A DNA stretch of 64,000 nucleotides from the NCBI GenBank assembly GCA_014378845.1, contig JACMNB010000059.1:1-64000 (forward strand), read 5' to 3'. Of the stretch, positions 26,053 to 34,653 are shown piece by piece. This DNA comes from Methylotenera sp. (lineage in GTDB: Bacteria > Pseudomonadota > Gammaproteobacteria > Burkholderiales > Methylophilaceae). Position numbers and translations under genes: made by a program. Numbering within the stretch: position 1 is the stretch's first letter; the number at the start of each line of letters is the position of its first letter. The notes under the pieces were generated by a model. The model searched no databases. It saw only the letters and a program-made list of their open reading frames with translations, and was not told the origin of the DNA.

Positions 26053-26819
26053 CACATCAAACCGATAGACGAAAATTTTTTAGGCGATTAGCGGGTGCAA
26101 CTGGCACGCTGCTGCTGACGGGTTGCGATAAATTGTCGGATTCTGAATGGTTTGGCCATGTATTAAGCACGGGTGAAAGTTTAAATAAAGGCGCACATCA
26201 TTTATTAAGAACGCGCAAAGCCATGGCGCAAGAATTTAGTGAAGCTGACCTGTCGCCCGACTTTCGTAGTAACGGTACATCGTTCCCTGAAAGTGCTGAA
26301 TATCAAACCATGGCAAAAGCGGATTTTAAGGATTGGTCGTTAGAAATTGCTGGTTTGGTTGCAACGCCGCTTAAACTGACAATGGCGCAAATTCAAGCGT
26401 TGCCAAGTCGCACCCAAATTACGCGTCACGACTGCGTAGAAGGCTGGAGCGCAATTGCCAAATGGAAAGGCACGCCATTGCATGAAATATTTGCGTTAGT
26501 TAATCCTTTGCCAAATGCGCGCTATGTGGTGTTTTACTGCGCCGACCCAATGGAAGATGATGGCACGGATTTATATTACGAAAGTATTGATATGGAGGAT
26601 GCCTACCACAAGCAAACAATATTGGCTTATGAACTCAATGGCACCACATTACCCATCAAAAATGGCGCGCCAATTAGGCTGCGTGTAGAGCGGCAATTAG
26701 GTTATAAGCAAGCCAAATACATCATGAAAATAGCTTTGGTAGCGCAGTTTGACGATATTGCAGGCGGTAAGGGCGGTTACTGGGAAGACAATGGCTGTGA
26801 GTGGTACGCGGGCATTTAA
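26049..26819 (+). CDS. Tat-exported molybdopterin-dependent oxidoreductase (SUOX fold)
   Basis: A 256-aa protein of the sulfite-oxidase-like family. RRKFFRRLAGATGTLLLTGC is a twin-arginine signal ending in a lipobox-like LTGC, so it may be a periplasmic lipoprotein. The molybdenum-ligating Cys is in RHDCVEGWSAIAKWKG. It overlaps the upstream cytochrome b frame by ATGA, so the two form a YedYZ-like enzyme/membrane anchor pair. Substrate unknown; methionine sulfoxide or sulfite are possible by family. Because its membrane partner is interrupted, its electron route may be lost. Confidence 0.88.
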   Translation: MTHQTDRRKFFRRLAGATGTLLLTGCDKLSDSEWFGHVLSTGESLNKGAHHLLRTRKAMAQEFSEADLSPDFRSNGTSFPESAEYQTMAKADFKDWSLEIAGLVATPLKLTMAQIQALPSRTQITRHDCVEGWSAIAKWKGTPLHEIFALVNPLPNARYVVFYCADPMEDDGTDLYYESIDMEDAYHKQTILAYELNGTTLPIKNGAPIRLRVERQLGYKQAKYIMKIALVAQFDDIAGGKGGYWEDNGCEWYAGI

Positions 26820-26879
26820 CTAGGCATTTTTGTAAAACGCCTAGAGATTATGAATGGTTAGAGCCAACTATTTCTTGGT

Positions 26880-26999
26880 TTATTTTTTAGTCTGACTGCT
26901 CGATTTCATCGGAATAACCGAACTATTCGGCACGACAACCTCTTTGCTTTTTTTAGGTTTTTTTGTTTCTTTATTACTTTTAATTTGACCTTTAGCCAC
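26880..26999 (-). CDS. Short basic protein, GTG start
   Basis: A 39-codon frame that starts with GTG behind a strong AGGAGA ribosome site. The product opens (M)AKGQIKSNKETKKPKKSKE and continues to a Ser/Lys tail. The MAKGQ-R/K-SN-K/R-E-KKPK pattern is one I associate with a widespread short hypothetical protein of proteobacteria. It is very basic and probably disordered. Function unknown; it could bind nucleic acid. Confidence 0.65.
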   Translation of the reverse strand: MAKGQIKSNKETKKPKKSKEVVVPNSSVIPMKSSSQTKK

Positions 27000-27085
27000 G
27001 ATGTTTCTCCTTTAATTAAGTGTTTATCATAGCCCAATCTTAAAATTAGTGCAGATTTTTTACACAATGTTTTACATAAGCACGT

Positions 27086-27865
27086 TTACAGCATTAAATC
27101 TTGCGGCGCATATAGGCCGTACTTTTCTATGCGGTAACGCATCATATCACGCGTTAAGCCAAGCAATTTTGCCGATTTTGAGACATTCCAACCGGTTTTT
27201 TCTAATGCTTTCTTCAATAAATCTTGATTGTCCTCCAAGCTGTTACCCGACATTTTCTCTAAAATCGGTGTTTTTGGTAAGTGATTAAGCGCCGCACTAC
27301 GCCTTTCTATCAATACAGTTGTGCCGGTCATTAGGCTTGGGTTAATGGATATTTGATCGACATCAATAGCTTGCTCAGTGGCTAATAACACGGTTTGCTC
27401 TAATGTGTTACGTAGCTCGCGCAAGTTGCCAGGCCAACTATAATCTAGTAATAACTGCCGGGCCGCTTTTGTAAAATATAGATTTTTTTTGCCATAATGC
27501 CGCACATGCAGCTGTAAATAAAACGTTGCAATTTGCACAATATCTTGCCCAGTTGCGCGCAGCGGCGCAGTAGATAGCGTAATCACGCGCAGCCTAAAAT
27601 ATAAATCGCTACGAAAGCGGCCTTCTTGCACCATTTTTTCTAAATCTTGATTAGTTGCACTAATGATTCGAATATTCACTTTGCGCTCGCGCATACTGCC
27701 AATACGGCGCACGGTTTTTGTTCTAATAACGTCAGCAATTTGGCTTGTAAAGCTTAAGTCTATTTCACCAATTTCGTCCAAAAATAGTGTGCCACCATTG
27801 GCGGCTTCGGCTAAACCTACGCGACTATCTTTTGCATCAGTAAAAGCGCCTTTTTCATTGCCCAA
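27086..27865 (-). pseudogene. Truncated sigma-54-dependent activator (NtrC family)
   Basis: About 259 codons of a sigma-54 activator without its front half. It starts inside the AAA+ domain at the sigma-54 loop, which reads GAFTDA instead of GAFTGA, then Walker B (GGTLFLDEIGEI), the arginine fingers region and a C-terminal Fis helix-turn-helix (GWNVSKSAKLLGLTRDMMRYRIEKYGL). Walker A and any sensor domain are missing, and a stop codon lies a short way upstream in frame with no recognisable sequence before it. It cannot hydrolyse ATP or activate transcription. At most it could bind DNA. Confidence 0.8.
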
Positions 27866-28006
27866 GAGGACAATGTGCCTGATGGCCTAGAGTGCAGAAC
27901 CTAAGGATGATGGTTTAATCATACAAAGCGTTATGCCAATTATTCTTGAAGCCAAGTTTTAGGCGTAAAATCAAACTTTAACCAAATCTACGTTAAGGAT
28001 TTAACC

Positions 28007-28513
28007 ATGTTATCAATGGCCCATGCCAGTATTGTCCCGCTTAAACGCGCCCTCAACAATTTAGCGCATATTTTAAAAAAAGGTCAAGAATATGCGGACG
28101 ACAAAAAAATTGAGCCGGCCGTTTTACTTAACGCGCGGCTGTTTCCCGATATGTATCCCATTATTCGCCAAGTACAAATTGCCACAGATATGAGCAAGGG
28201 CGCGGTTGCAAGGCTGGCTGGCGTAGAGGTGCCATCGTATGACGACAACGAAACTAGCTTTGCCGATTTGCAAGCGCGCATCGCCAAAACCCTAGCGTTT
28301 ATTGATACGATTAATACAACACAACTAGAAAATAGCGAGAATCGCGACATTACCATTAGTGTGCGCAAAGTCGATTTGCATTTTACGGGGCAAGATTACC
28401 TGCTGAAATGGGTGATGCCCAATGTATATTTTCATGTAACCACAACTTATAACATCTTGCGCCATAATGGTTGTGCGCTTGGCAAACCAGACTTTTTGCG
28501 CTTAAAAGATTAG
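28007..28513 (+). CDS. DUF1993 family protein
   Basis: A 168-aa protein of the DUF1993 family, which adopts a DinB-like helical bundle. LNARLFPDMYPIIRQVQIATDMSKGAVARLAG is the family signature. It has AAGGA before the ATG. No signal peptide. The role of the family is unknown; DinB-like bundles often bind a metal and act on small thiols or other nucleophiles. It converges with the large coiled-coil gene with only one base between stops. Confidence 0.88.
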   Translation: MLSMAHASIVPLKRALNNLAHILKKGQEYADDKKIEPAVLLNARLFPDMYPIIRQVQIATDMSKGAVARLAGVEVPSYDDNETSFADLQARIAKTLAFIDTINTTQLENSENRDITISVRKVDLHFTGQDYLLKWVMPNVYFHVTTTYNILRHNGCALGKPDFLRLKD

Positions 28514-28514
28514 C

Positions 28515-31500
28515 CTAGTGCCGCTTAACGTGATTGATTGTTCCACTTAAGTCAAAATTGGCCTGCAAGCGACGTGATTGTGCGGCTAAGTTAGCGTTCA
28601 CTTTACCAGTAAGCGATTGATTTTGAGCAATATTTAAATACCCAATCGCGTGAAACTGTTTGGTAATAAGCACAATTTGTTTGTATTGATATTGGCCATT
28701 TTTGACTTGCAAGCTGGCGCTTAACGTATCAAATTCTGTCGCCTCGCCCGCTAGCGAAGCAGATTGATTGAGCACTGCTTTTGCTAAATCAACGCCATTA
28801 ATTTTGCCATTTTTTAACGCAATATTGGCGAATATACTGCTTGCATCGGCTAGGTTAAGCGCCTCAATTGATTGGCTAGCAAAGTCGCCAGTCATGCTTA
28901 ATTTTCCTTCAACGCTGGCTTTTTTGTCGATGTTGGCTTTATCTTCAGCGCTGGTTTTTCCATTTACCCCAGTTTTGCTGGCAAATGCGGTTAATAATTG
29001 CGGCGCATTTGCACTGGTAAGCTTAAATTTCCCCGTTGTGCGCCAACTAGTTGACCAATCTAGCACCGCTTGGGCGCTAATATTACCACCAAATATTGCG
29101 CCCTCAATTTGGCTAACAGTCATTTGATGTTGGTGAATGATGGCGTTTGCTTTAAGCGTATCAAATACCATTTGGGGTTTAAGGGGCAAAGGCCAATGGT
29201 TGCCAGTTAGTGTAACTGCATAATCAGTGCCGAGCGGTTTAATTTGCACTATCAACGTACTATCAACACGCTGTAAATCAAGGCTTGCTAGCTCGCCCGC
29301 TGCGCTTAATGCTAAGTTGCCACCAAATGGCCCCAGCACTAAATCGTTTGCTTTAAAACTTAAATCGCTTATGTTTAGTTGAGCAATTTTTAAAGTCGGC
29401 GTGTTGCTAAGCTGTTTAATCATGTTCAATGACGGCTCTAAATTGTTGTGATCAATGGTAAAGCCTTGTATTTTCAAGCTTTTAACGTGTTTTACGTCCG
29501 CAAAAAGTGTCGTAGCATCTGGCACTATTTGCAAAGAAGTCACTTTTAAAGCCTCGCCTATCGCAACATTAACCAGCGTAAAATGCGGCTGCGGCCACAA
29601 CGATGCGCGTACTTGTTCAATATGTACCGGGTTACCAAGGCTGACCGTTGCCAGTTTTTCAATTGGCGCGATTAACGGACTGATATTAATAAAATGCAGC
29701 ACGGCAATTAAAAGTAGTGCCGAAATAAAACCAATAGTGAGCGTGATTTTAAGCAATTTAACAAGGCGTTTAACGCAATTTAACAGCAGTACACTTAAAT
29801 GTATCGGCGTGCCAGTTGTTTGGGTTGGTGCCTTAATTTCTGCGTGCGGTTTTGCGTCGAATTGCTTATCGGTTACTGCACTATCAGCACGTTTATCGGC
29901 TTCTTTAGCTTGCACATCGACACCATTCACGGCATTTTTTTTAACTGCTGTGTGTTGAAATGCTTGAGTCGTTGTTTTAGACGCTGCACTTTTTAATTGA
30001 GTGCTTTTAGAGGCTTCAAATCGACCACTTTTTGTTGGTTTTGTTGCAAAAGGTTGAACTGCTTGACTGCGCAGCGCGTCAGCCTCGCGCGCAATGCGCG
30101 CCATTTCTAGGCGCGCTAATGCTTTTTCTGCTAAAACCGCTTTTTCATCCGCTTCATTTCTCGCGCGAATTTGCTCTGCTTTTTCTTGCGCTTGCTGCGC
30201 GGCTAATTGTTTTTGTGAGTCGGCACCCTTATCTTGCAAAGTGGCCGCTTGACGCTCATCCATTGCTTGCGCCTCGTCCTGCTGCTGGGCTATTTTGTCG
30301 GCAGCAAGGTCTAGTTTTGGGCTTGCTTCAAGCTGCGCTAGTTCGGCTTGCTGGAAAGCTTTGGTATAATTTACGGCATTATCTTCGGCCTTATCTTCGG
30401 CATTATGCTCGTCATTATTTTTCGCAGCCTTAACAACTTTTTTGGCATGTTCTGTACGGTGGGCGAGTCGATTAATCTCCATTTGAATTGATTCTTGCTG
30501 CAAAACTTTGTTATTTTCAGCCGCTTTTGTATCTATATCCGCTTGTTTTTCAGCTTCTTTTGCCTGTCGCACTGCTTTTACGCGCGCTTGTTCTTCGGCC
30601 TTTATTTGCCTTTTAACCTGTTGCCGCGCTTCTTTTAGTTGGCTTTCTGCCTGTTTACGTTCAGCTTCAGCTTTGCCAATAATGCGCGCCATTTCTAACC
30701 GCGTGGCTGCTTTGGCTACAGCCTCGGCAGTTTCTTTCTCGGCTTTGTTAATGCGCGCCAGACTTATTGCCAGCGTTGCTTGTTCAGCTTTTTGCTGCGC
30801 TTTTAGTTGTAAATCGTGCTGTAAATCTAGCTGTAATATAAGCGCTGCTTTGGCCAAACGAGCAGCTTCTAACTGCGCATCATTCTCTTCTTTGGCAATG
30901 CGCTGCGCTGCCAATTGCGCCAGCTTCGCGTTTTCAATACGTTGTGCTTCTAATTGTGCTTGCTCTGCTGCTTGTTGTGCCTCTTGAAGCAATTTAAGTT
31001 CGGCCTTGGCTTGACGCTTGGCTTCTAGCTGCGCTAGATTTTCAGCTTTAATTAGATTTTCTGCATGGATTAATTGTACTGCCTTTAGCCGCGCCTTTTC
31101 ATCCAATTGCGTCTTGGCTTCAGCCACTTTACGCGCCTTAATTTCTGCCTTCCAGCTAATTTTTTCTTTGGCTTTTTCAGCGGCTATGCGCTCGGCATGT
31201 TGTTTTTCATGGGCTATTTTTGCCTGTGCTTTGGCAAGCGCTCCGGCTTCTATTTCAGCCTCATTTTTAAATTCTTCCACCACCATTGGCGTAAAGTTTG
31301 AGGTTAATGCCCAATCTTCCGCAGTAGATAGCGCAGCTGGCAAGGGCCTTATAAAACCATTCATTTCTAGCTGGCTGAGTGCGCCGGCTAGCTCTTTTTC
31401 AGACAATAGTTTAGATTGTGTAAGGATTTCGCTAGCGGTAGATTTGCCATCGATCAAAGCCAGCAGTTTAAGCTGCTTAGGTAACAAGCCTGCATCGGCA

Positions 31501-31559
31501 GCATTGCGTGCGCGCATGCCTTTACCTGTTTTACTGTAAATGATTGATAAATCAGCCAT
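28515..31559 (-). CDS. 1014-aa coiled-coil membrane protein with AsmA-like C-terminus
   Basis: Residues 1-85 look like a winged-helix domain (GLLPKQLKLLALIDGKSTASEIL..LSQLEMNGFIRPL). Residues 85-590 are an almost continuous Ala/Lys/Glu/Gln coiled coil of TolA type. A single membrane helix follows (about 602-623, LTIGFISALLLIAVLHFI), then about 390 residues of AsmA-like beta structure (VHIEQVRASLWPQPHFTLVNVAIGEAL; ANLAAQSRRLQANFDLSGTI). The coil is therefore cytoplasmic and the AsmA part periplasmic. AsmA proteins are linked to lipid transport to the outer membrane. This domain order is unusual. Confidence 0.78.
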   Translation of the reverse strand: MADLSIIYSKTGKGMRARNAADAGLLPKQLKLLALIDGKSTASEILTQSKLLSEKELAGALSQLEMNGFIRPLPAALSTAEDWALTSNFTPMVVEEFKNEAEIEAGALAKAQAKIAHEKQHAERIAAEKAKEKISWKAEIKARKVAEAKTQLDEKARLKAVQLIHAENLIKAENLAQLEAKRQAKAELKLLQEAQQAAEQAQLEAQRIENAKLAQLAAQRIAKEENDAQLEAARLAKAALILQLDLQHDLQLKAQQKAEQATLAISLARINKAEKETAEAVAKAATRLEMARIIGKAEAERKQAESQLKEARQQVKRQIKAEEQARVKAVRQAKEAEKQADIDTKAAENNKVLQQESIQMEINRLAHRTEHAKKVVKAAKNNDEHNAEDKAEDNAVNYTKAFQQAELAQLEASPKLDLAADKIAQQQDEAQAMDERQAATLQDKGADSQKQLAAQQAQEKAEQIRARNEADEKAVLAEKALARLEMARIAREADALRSQAVQPFATKPTKSGRFEASKSTQLKSAASKTTTQAFQHTAVKKNAVNGVDVQAKEADKRADSAVTDKQFDAKPHAEIKAPTQTTGTPIHLSVLLLNCVKRLVKLLKITLTIGFISALLLIAVLHFINISPLIAPIEKLATVSLGNPVHIEQVRASLWPQPHFTLVNVAIGEALKVTSLQIVPDATTLFADVKHVKSLKIQGFTIDHNNLEPSLNMIKQLSNTPTLKIAQLNISDLSFKANDLVLGPFGGNLALSAAGELASLDLQRVDSTLIVQIKPLGTDYAVTLTGNHWPLPLKPQMVFDTLKANAIIHQHQMTVSQIEGAIFGGNISAQAVLDWSTSWRTTGKFKLTSANAPQLLTAFASKTGVNGKTSAEDKANIDKKASVEGKLSMTGDFASQSIEALNLADASSIFANIALKNGKINGVDLAKAVLNQSASLAGEATEFDTLSASLQVKNGQYQYKQIVLITKQFHAIGYLNIAQNQSLTGKVNANLAAQSRRLQANFDLSGTINHVKRH

Positions 31560-31736
31560 TTTGCCTGCGCCGCCTCAATTGCTACTAGGTGTTTATAGTC
31601 GCACGTAAAAACGTATCAGGTCAATCATAGCTCGCAAAAAATGGATATAATTATTCACTTTGTATGAATGGTGTCACACGGGTTTAAAAACTTATAACGG
31701 ACTTAAGTAATTTTTAACTATTTGGCAAAGCCCATT

Positions 31737-33146
31737 TCACCCATTAAAACGCACGATAAAAAGCGAGCCTTTGCCAGGGCCATTGCTCATCACGCTAACA
31801 GTGGCGCCATGGCGCTCTGCAATTTCTTGCACGATGGTTAGCCCTAAGCCGCAGCCGTCTTGCTGCGTACCCAGTACGCGGTAAAATCTTTCAAAGATTA
31901 ACGCTTGATTTTCTGACTCCAAACCAATGCCATCATCTTGCACTTCAAAGATTATTGCCTTATTTTCTTGTCGAATGCCGACTGTGATACGGCCGCCTAA
32001 AGGTGTGTAGCGAATCGCGTTGTCAATTAAATTATTGATTAATTCGCGTAGTAAAGCGGCATTTCCATTGATAAAAGCCGTTTTAAGGTTAGATGAAAAG
32101 CCTAAATCAATTTTTTTGTGCAGCGCTAGCTCTACCCAATCACTGGTCGCTGATTGTGCCAACGCAAGCAAATCAACAGGATTAAGCGTTAAAAACGTCG
32201 CGCCATCAGGCTCGGCTTTGCTTAATATTAACAACTGATTCACCATATGCGCCAAATTGCCACTGGCTTGGTTAATTTGATCAAGTGCATGCGCAATTTT
32301 GGCCGGCTCTTTTTCACGTAAGGCAAGCTCAGCTTGCGTTTTAAGGCCAGCCAAAGGCGTTTTTAATTGATGTGCGGCATCGGCAATAAAGCGTTGTTCT
32401 TTACTAACTGCGCCGTTAACTCTTGTTAGTAAGTCATTAAATGCATTTAGTAAAGGCCATAATTCTTTTGGTGCCTGGCTATTGTCTACAGGACTTAAGT
32501 CATTGATATTGCGCTGTTTTAAGTCATTTTTAAATGTATCTAAAGGTTGCAAGCCGCGTTTAATGCCAAAAAACAACAACCCGCTTACCAATAAAATAAT
32601 CAATAATTGCGGCAGCAACATACTTAATAAAATTTCACTCGCCATTCTTCTGCGTTTTTCTAAAGTTTCGCCCACCATTACATACACATTGTTAGTGGCA
32701 GCATTAGTAGAAAATTCAGCCGAAATAGGCAGGGCATAAATAGCAACTCTTAATTTTTTTCCAGCTAAATTTGCGTTGTAATACAGTGATTGATCAGCAT
32801 TTGGGTAGCTTTTTGGCAACGGCAAATCGCTGTGGCTAGTTAATAAATCGCCGCGCGGGCCTGTAATACGAAAGTAAATATCATCATCTTCATCAAATTC
32901 TAATAAATCTTTAGCCACTTGCGGTAAATCCACTTGCGCGCCCAATGCCTCTAAACTTACTTGATTGGCAAGCGCCAGCGCGGTGCGATACAGCGATTTA
33001 TCGTAAGCCAAATTAATGTAATGGCTAGATAAAAAGTAACCTGCCGCAGCCGTAATAAAAATAAGCGGTAAAAGCAAGCTTAATAGCCAGCTAAATAACT
33101 GATTTTTAAGCGAATGTTGTGGTAACAATTGTTTTAAATTAACCAT
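31737..33146 (-). CDS. Sensor histidine kinase of a QseC/TctE-like system
   Basis: A 469-aa kinase: membrane helix 1 (about 19-40), a periplasmic 2CSK_N-type sensor domain (45-165), membrane helix 2 (about 172-194), HAMP, then the DHp box with phospho-His259 (ADAAHQLKTPLAGLKTQAEL) and a CA domain with N, G1 (EVQDDGIGLE), F and G2 (GCGLGLTIV) boxes. It phosphorylates the regulator encoded 5 bp upstream. Signal unknown; relatives respond to tricarboxylates or metal and pH stress. Confidence 0.93.
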   Translation of the reverse strand: MVNLKQLLPQHSLKNQLFSWLLSLLLPLIFITAAAGYFLSSHYINLAYDKSLYRTALALANQVSLEALGAQVDLPQVAKDLLEFDEDDDIYFRITGPRGDLLTSHSDLPLPKSYPNADQSLYYNANLAGKKLRVAIYALPISAEFSTNAATNNVYVMVGETLEKRRRMASEILLSMLLPQLLIILLVSGLLFFGIKRGLQPLDTFKNDLKQRNINDLSPVDNSQAPKELWPLLNAFNDLLTRVNGAVSKEQRFIADAAHQLKTPLAGLKTQAELALREKEPAKIAHALDQINQASGNLAHMVNQLLILSKAEPDGATFLTLNPVDLLALAQSATSDWVELALHKKIDLGFSSNLKTAFINGNAALLRELINNLIDNAIRYTPLGGRITVGIRQENKAIIFEVQDDGIGLESENQALIFERFYRVLGTQQDGCGLGLTIVQEIAERHGATVSVMSNGPGKGSLFIVRFNG

Positions 33147-33151
33147 TTTTT

Positions 33152-33823
33152 CTAGCTAATAACGCTTTCTAGTAAATAGCCTAGACCGCGAATCGTACGG
33201 ATATTGATGTCGGTATGCTCGAGTTTTTTGCGTAATCTGTGCAAATATACCTCTAGCGCGTTATCACTAATATCTTCGTCAAAATTACAAAGTTTTTCTA
33301 ACATTTGTTCTTTATTCACCACTTTTCCTGTTTTTAACATCAAAATTTCTAACACTGCTAGCTCTCTCGCCGATAAATTTAAGCTGGCGTTTTCAAAAGT
33401 TGCCGCGTGATTAGCCGTATCTAAGTGTAGTTGTCCAATACTAATAATGGCGCTGCCGCCCGATTGACCTCGCCGAATAAGGGCGCGCACGCGCGCTTCA
33501 AGTTCGGCCAGCACAAAAGGTTTGGTTAAATAATCATCTGCGCCCAAATCAAGGCCTTTAACGCGGTTATCAACGTCGTCATTTGCCGTCAAAATAAGCA
33601 CTGGCGATTTGCTGCCGCGCGCACGTAATCGTTTTAATACCTCGAACCCGCCAAGTTTTGGCAAACCTAAATCTAGCACCACTAAATCAAAACTTTGATA
33701 AGCCAAAATGCTATCGGCATCTATGCCGCTATTGAATAAATCAACCGCATAACCAGATTGCACCAGTGAATTTTTCAGCCCATCGGCAAGTATTAAATCA
33801 TCTTCTACTATTAATATACGCAA
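33152..33823 (-). CDS. OmpR-family response regulator of a QseB/TctD-like system
   Basis: A 223-aa regulator: receiver domain with phospho-Asp51 (LVVLDLGLPKLGG), Lys101 and acidic pocket (EDD), then a winged-helix OmpR output domain (LSARELAVLEILMLKTGKVVNKEQML..EVYLHRLRKKLE). It is encoded just before the kinase in one minus-strand operon. It diverges from two small secreted proteins, whose promoters lie in the shared 170-bp gap and are good candidate targets. Confidence 0.94.
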   Translation of the reverse strand: MRILIVEDDLILADGLKNSLVQSGYAVDLFNSGIDADSILAYQSFDLVVLDLGLPKLGGFEVLKRLRARGSKSPVLILTANDDVDNRVKGLDLGADDYLTKPFVLAELEARVRALIRRGQSGGSAIISIGQLHLDTANHAATFENASLNLSARELAVLEILMLKTGKVVNKEQMLEKLCNFDEDISDNALEVYLHRLRKKLEHTDINIRTIRGLGYLLESVIS

Positions 33824-33993
33824 AGTTTTGTGCCAATTTAAAAAAGTAAAGCGTGTAAGTTTGCCGTAAGTTTAGCCGCGTATAGTGCATTACATGGGCG
33901 ACTCAAAAGGTTTCTCTACAGTAAATCAGTGTTGTACACCTAAGTTTTAAGTAGTTAATTTTAAACGTATTTTAACGTGAATAGGAAATAAAC

Positions 33994-34209
33994 ATGCACA
34001 AATTATTAACGGCATTATTGGCGGGTGCGTTTGCTGCAACTTTGTCAATATGTGCTTTTGCAGCCGATGCTGCAAAACCAGCAGTTACCGCAACCGCTAA
34101 AGTAGAAGCGAGCAAAGTGGCTACAGTTAAAAAAGATTCAGGCATTAAAGCATCAGTAAAAAAGTTAGCAACACCAAGCGCTAAAAAAGTAGATGTAAAA
34201 CTTAAGTAA
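33994..34209 (+). CDS. Small secreted Ala/Lys-rich protein, copy 1
   Basis: A 71-aa protein with a signal peptide (MHKLLTALLAGAFAATLSICAFA) and a 48-residue Ala/Lys/Val-rich mature part (KVEASKVATVKKDSGIKASVKK). The signal is almost the same as in the next gene, so the two are related by duplication. Highly basic and probably disordered. It is encoded divergently from a two-component system. Confidence 0.8.
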   Translation: MHKLLTALLAGAFAATLSICAFAADAAKPAVTATAKVEASKVATVKKDSGIKASVKKLATPSAKKVDVKLK

Positions 34210-34252
34210 TTAATTTTTTAAAACAAACCTCAATTTATTAAAGGAATTTAAC

Positions 34253-34486
34253 ATGAACAAATTATTAGCAACATTATTGGCAGGTGTATTTGCAGCAACT
34301 TTATCTATCGGCGCTTTTGCAGCGGACGAAACAGCAGCGCCTGCAGCCGCTGCACCTGCAGCAGATACAGCTAAACCAATGCATGCAACAAAAATGCATA
34401 AAGCGCATAAAGCGCATAAAGCGCACAAAAAAATGGAAAAAGCAGAAGTTGCAGCGCCTGCCGCAGCTCCTGAAACCGCTAAGTAA
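34253..34486 (+). CDS. Small secreted acid-shock-like protein, copy 2
   Basis: A 77-aa exported protein (signal MNKLLATLLAGVFAATLSIGAFA). The mature part is Ala/Pro-rich with a run of three AHK repeats (KMHKAHKAHKAHKKMEKAE) encoded by a 9-bp tandem repeat at about 34398-34426. The composition recalls the enterobacterial acid-shock protein Asr, a basic periplasmic peptide, but similarity is by composition only. GGA lies before the ATG. It shares the signal with the preceding copy 43 bp upstream and ends at a strong terminator. Confidence 0.8.
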   Translation: MNKLLATLLAGVFAATLSIGAFAADETAAPAAAAPAADTAKPMHATKMHKAHKAHKAHKKMEKAEVAAPAAAPETAK

Positions 34487-34526
34487 TTAGCGTTTAGCTT
34501 GACCAAGATTTAAGCCATAAGCTTTA

Positions 34527-34563
34527 AAAAAGCGATGCTCCCAACCCCTGGGCATCGCTTTTT
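34527..34563 (+). terminator. Rho-independent terminator
   Basis: AAAAAGCGATGC, 13-base loop, GCATCGCTTTTT. A 12-bp stem that ends the small secreted protein pair. Confidence 0.9.
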
Positions 34564-34653
34564 CTTGTCGATTGTTTTAATGCTTTTCACCATCATGTCA
34601 CGGCCTGCAACATGATAAAATAGACTTTTAACGGCATCCTTAAAAGTATTGCA

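Noticed and set aside
30508..31539. Long open frames opposite the 1014-aa coiled-coil gene
   Set aside because: They are rich in Ala, Ser, Cys and Phe, as expected for the complement of an Ala/Lys/Glu coil, with no ribosome site or domain.
33994..34486. The AHK triplets as a CRISPR-like or regulatory repeat
   Set aside because: They are a short 9-bp coding repeat within one gene, without spacers.
34564..34653. Possible cobalamin, SAM or SAH riboswitch before metH
   Set aside because: The leader is under 100 bp and none of the conserved cores could be seen; only a weak ATCATGT/ACATGAT dyad is present.
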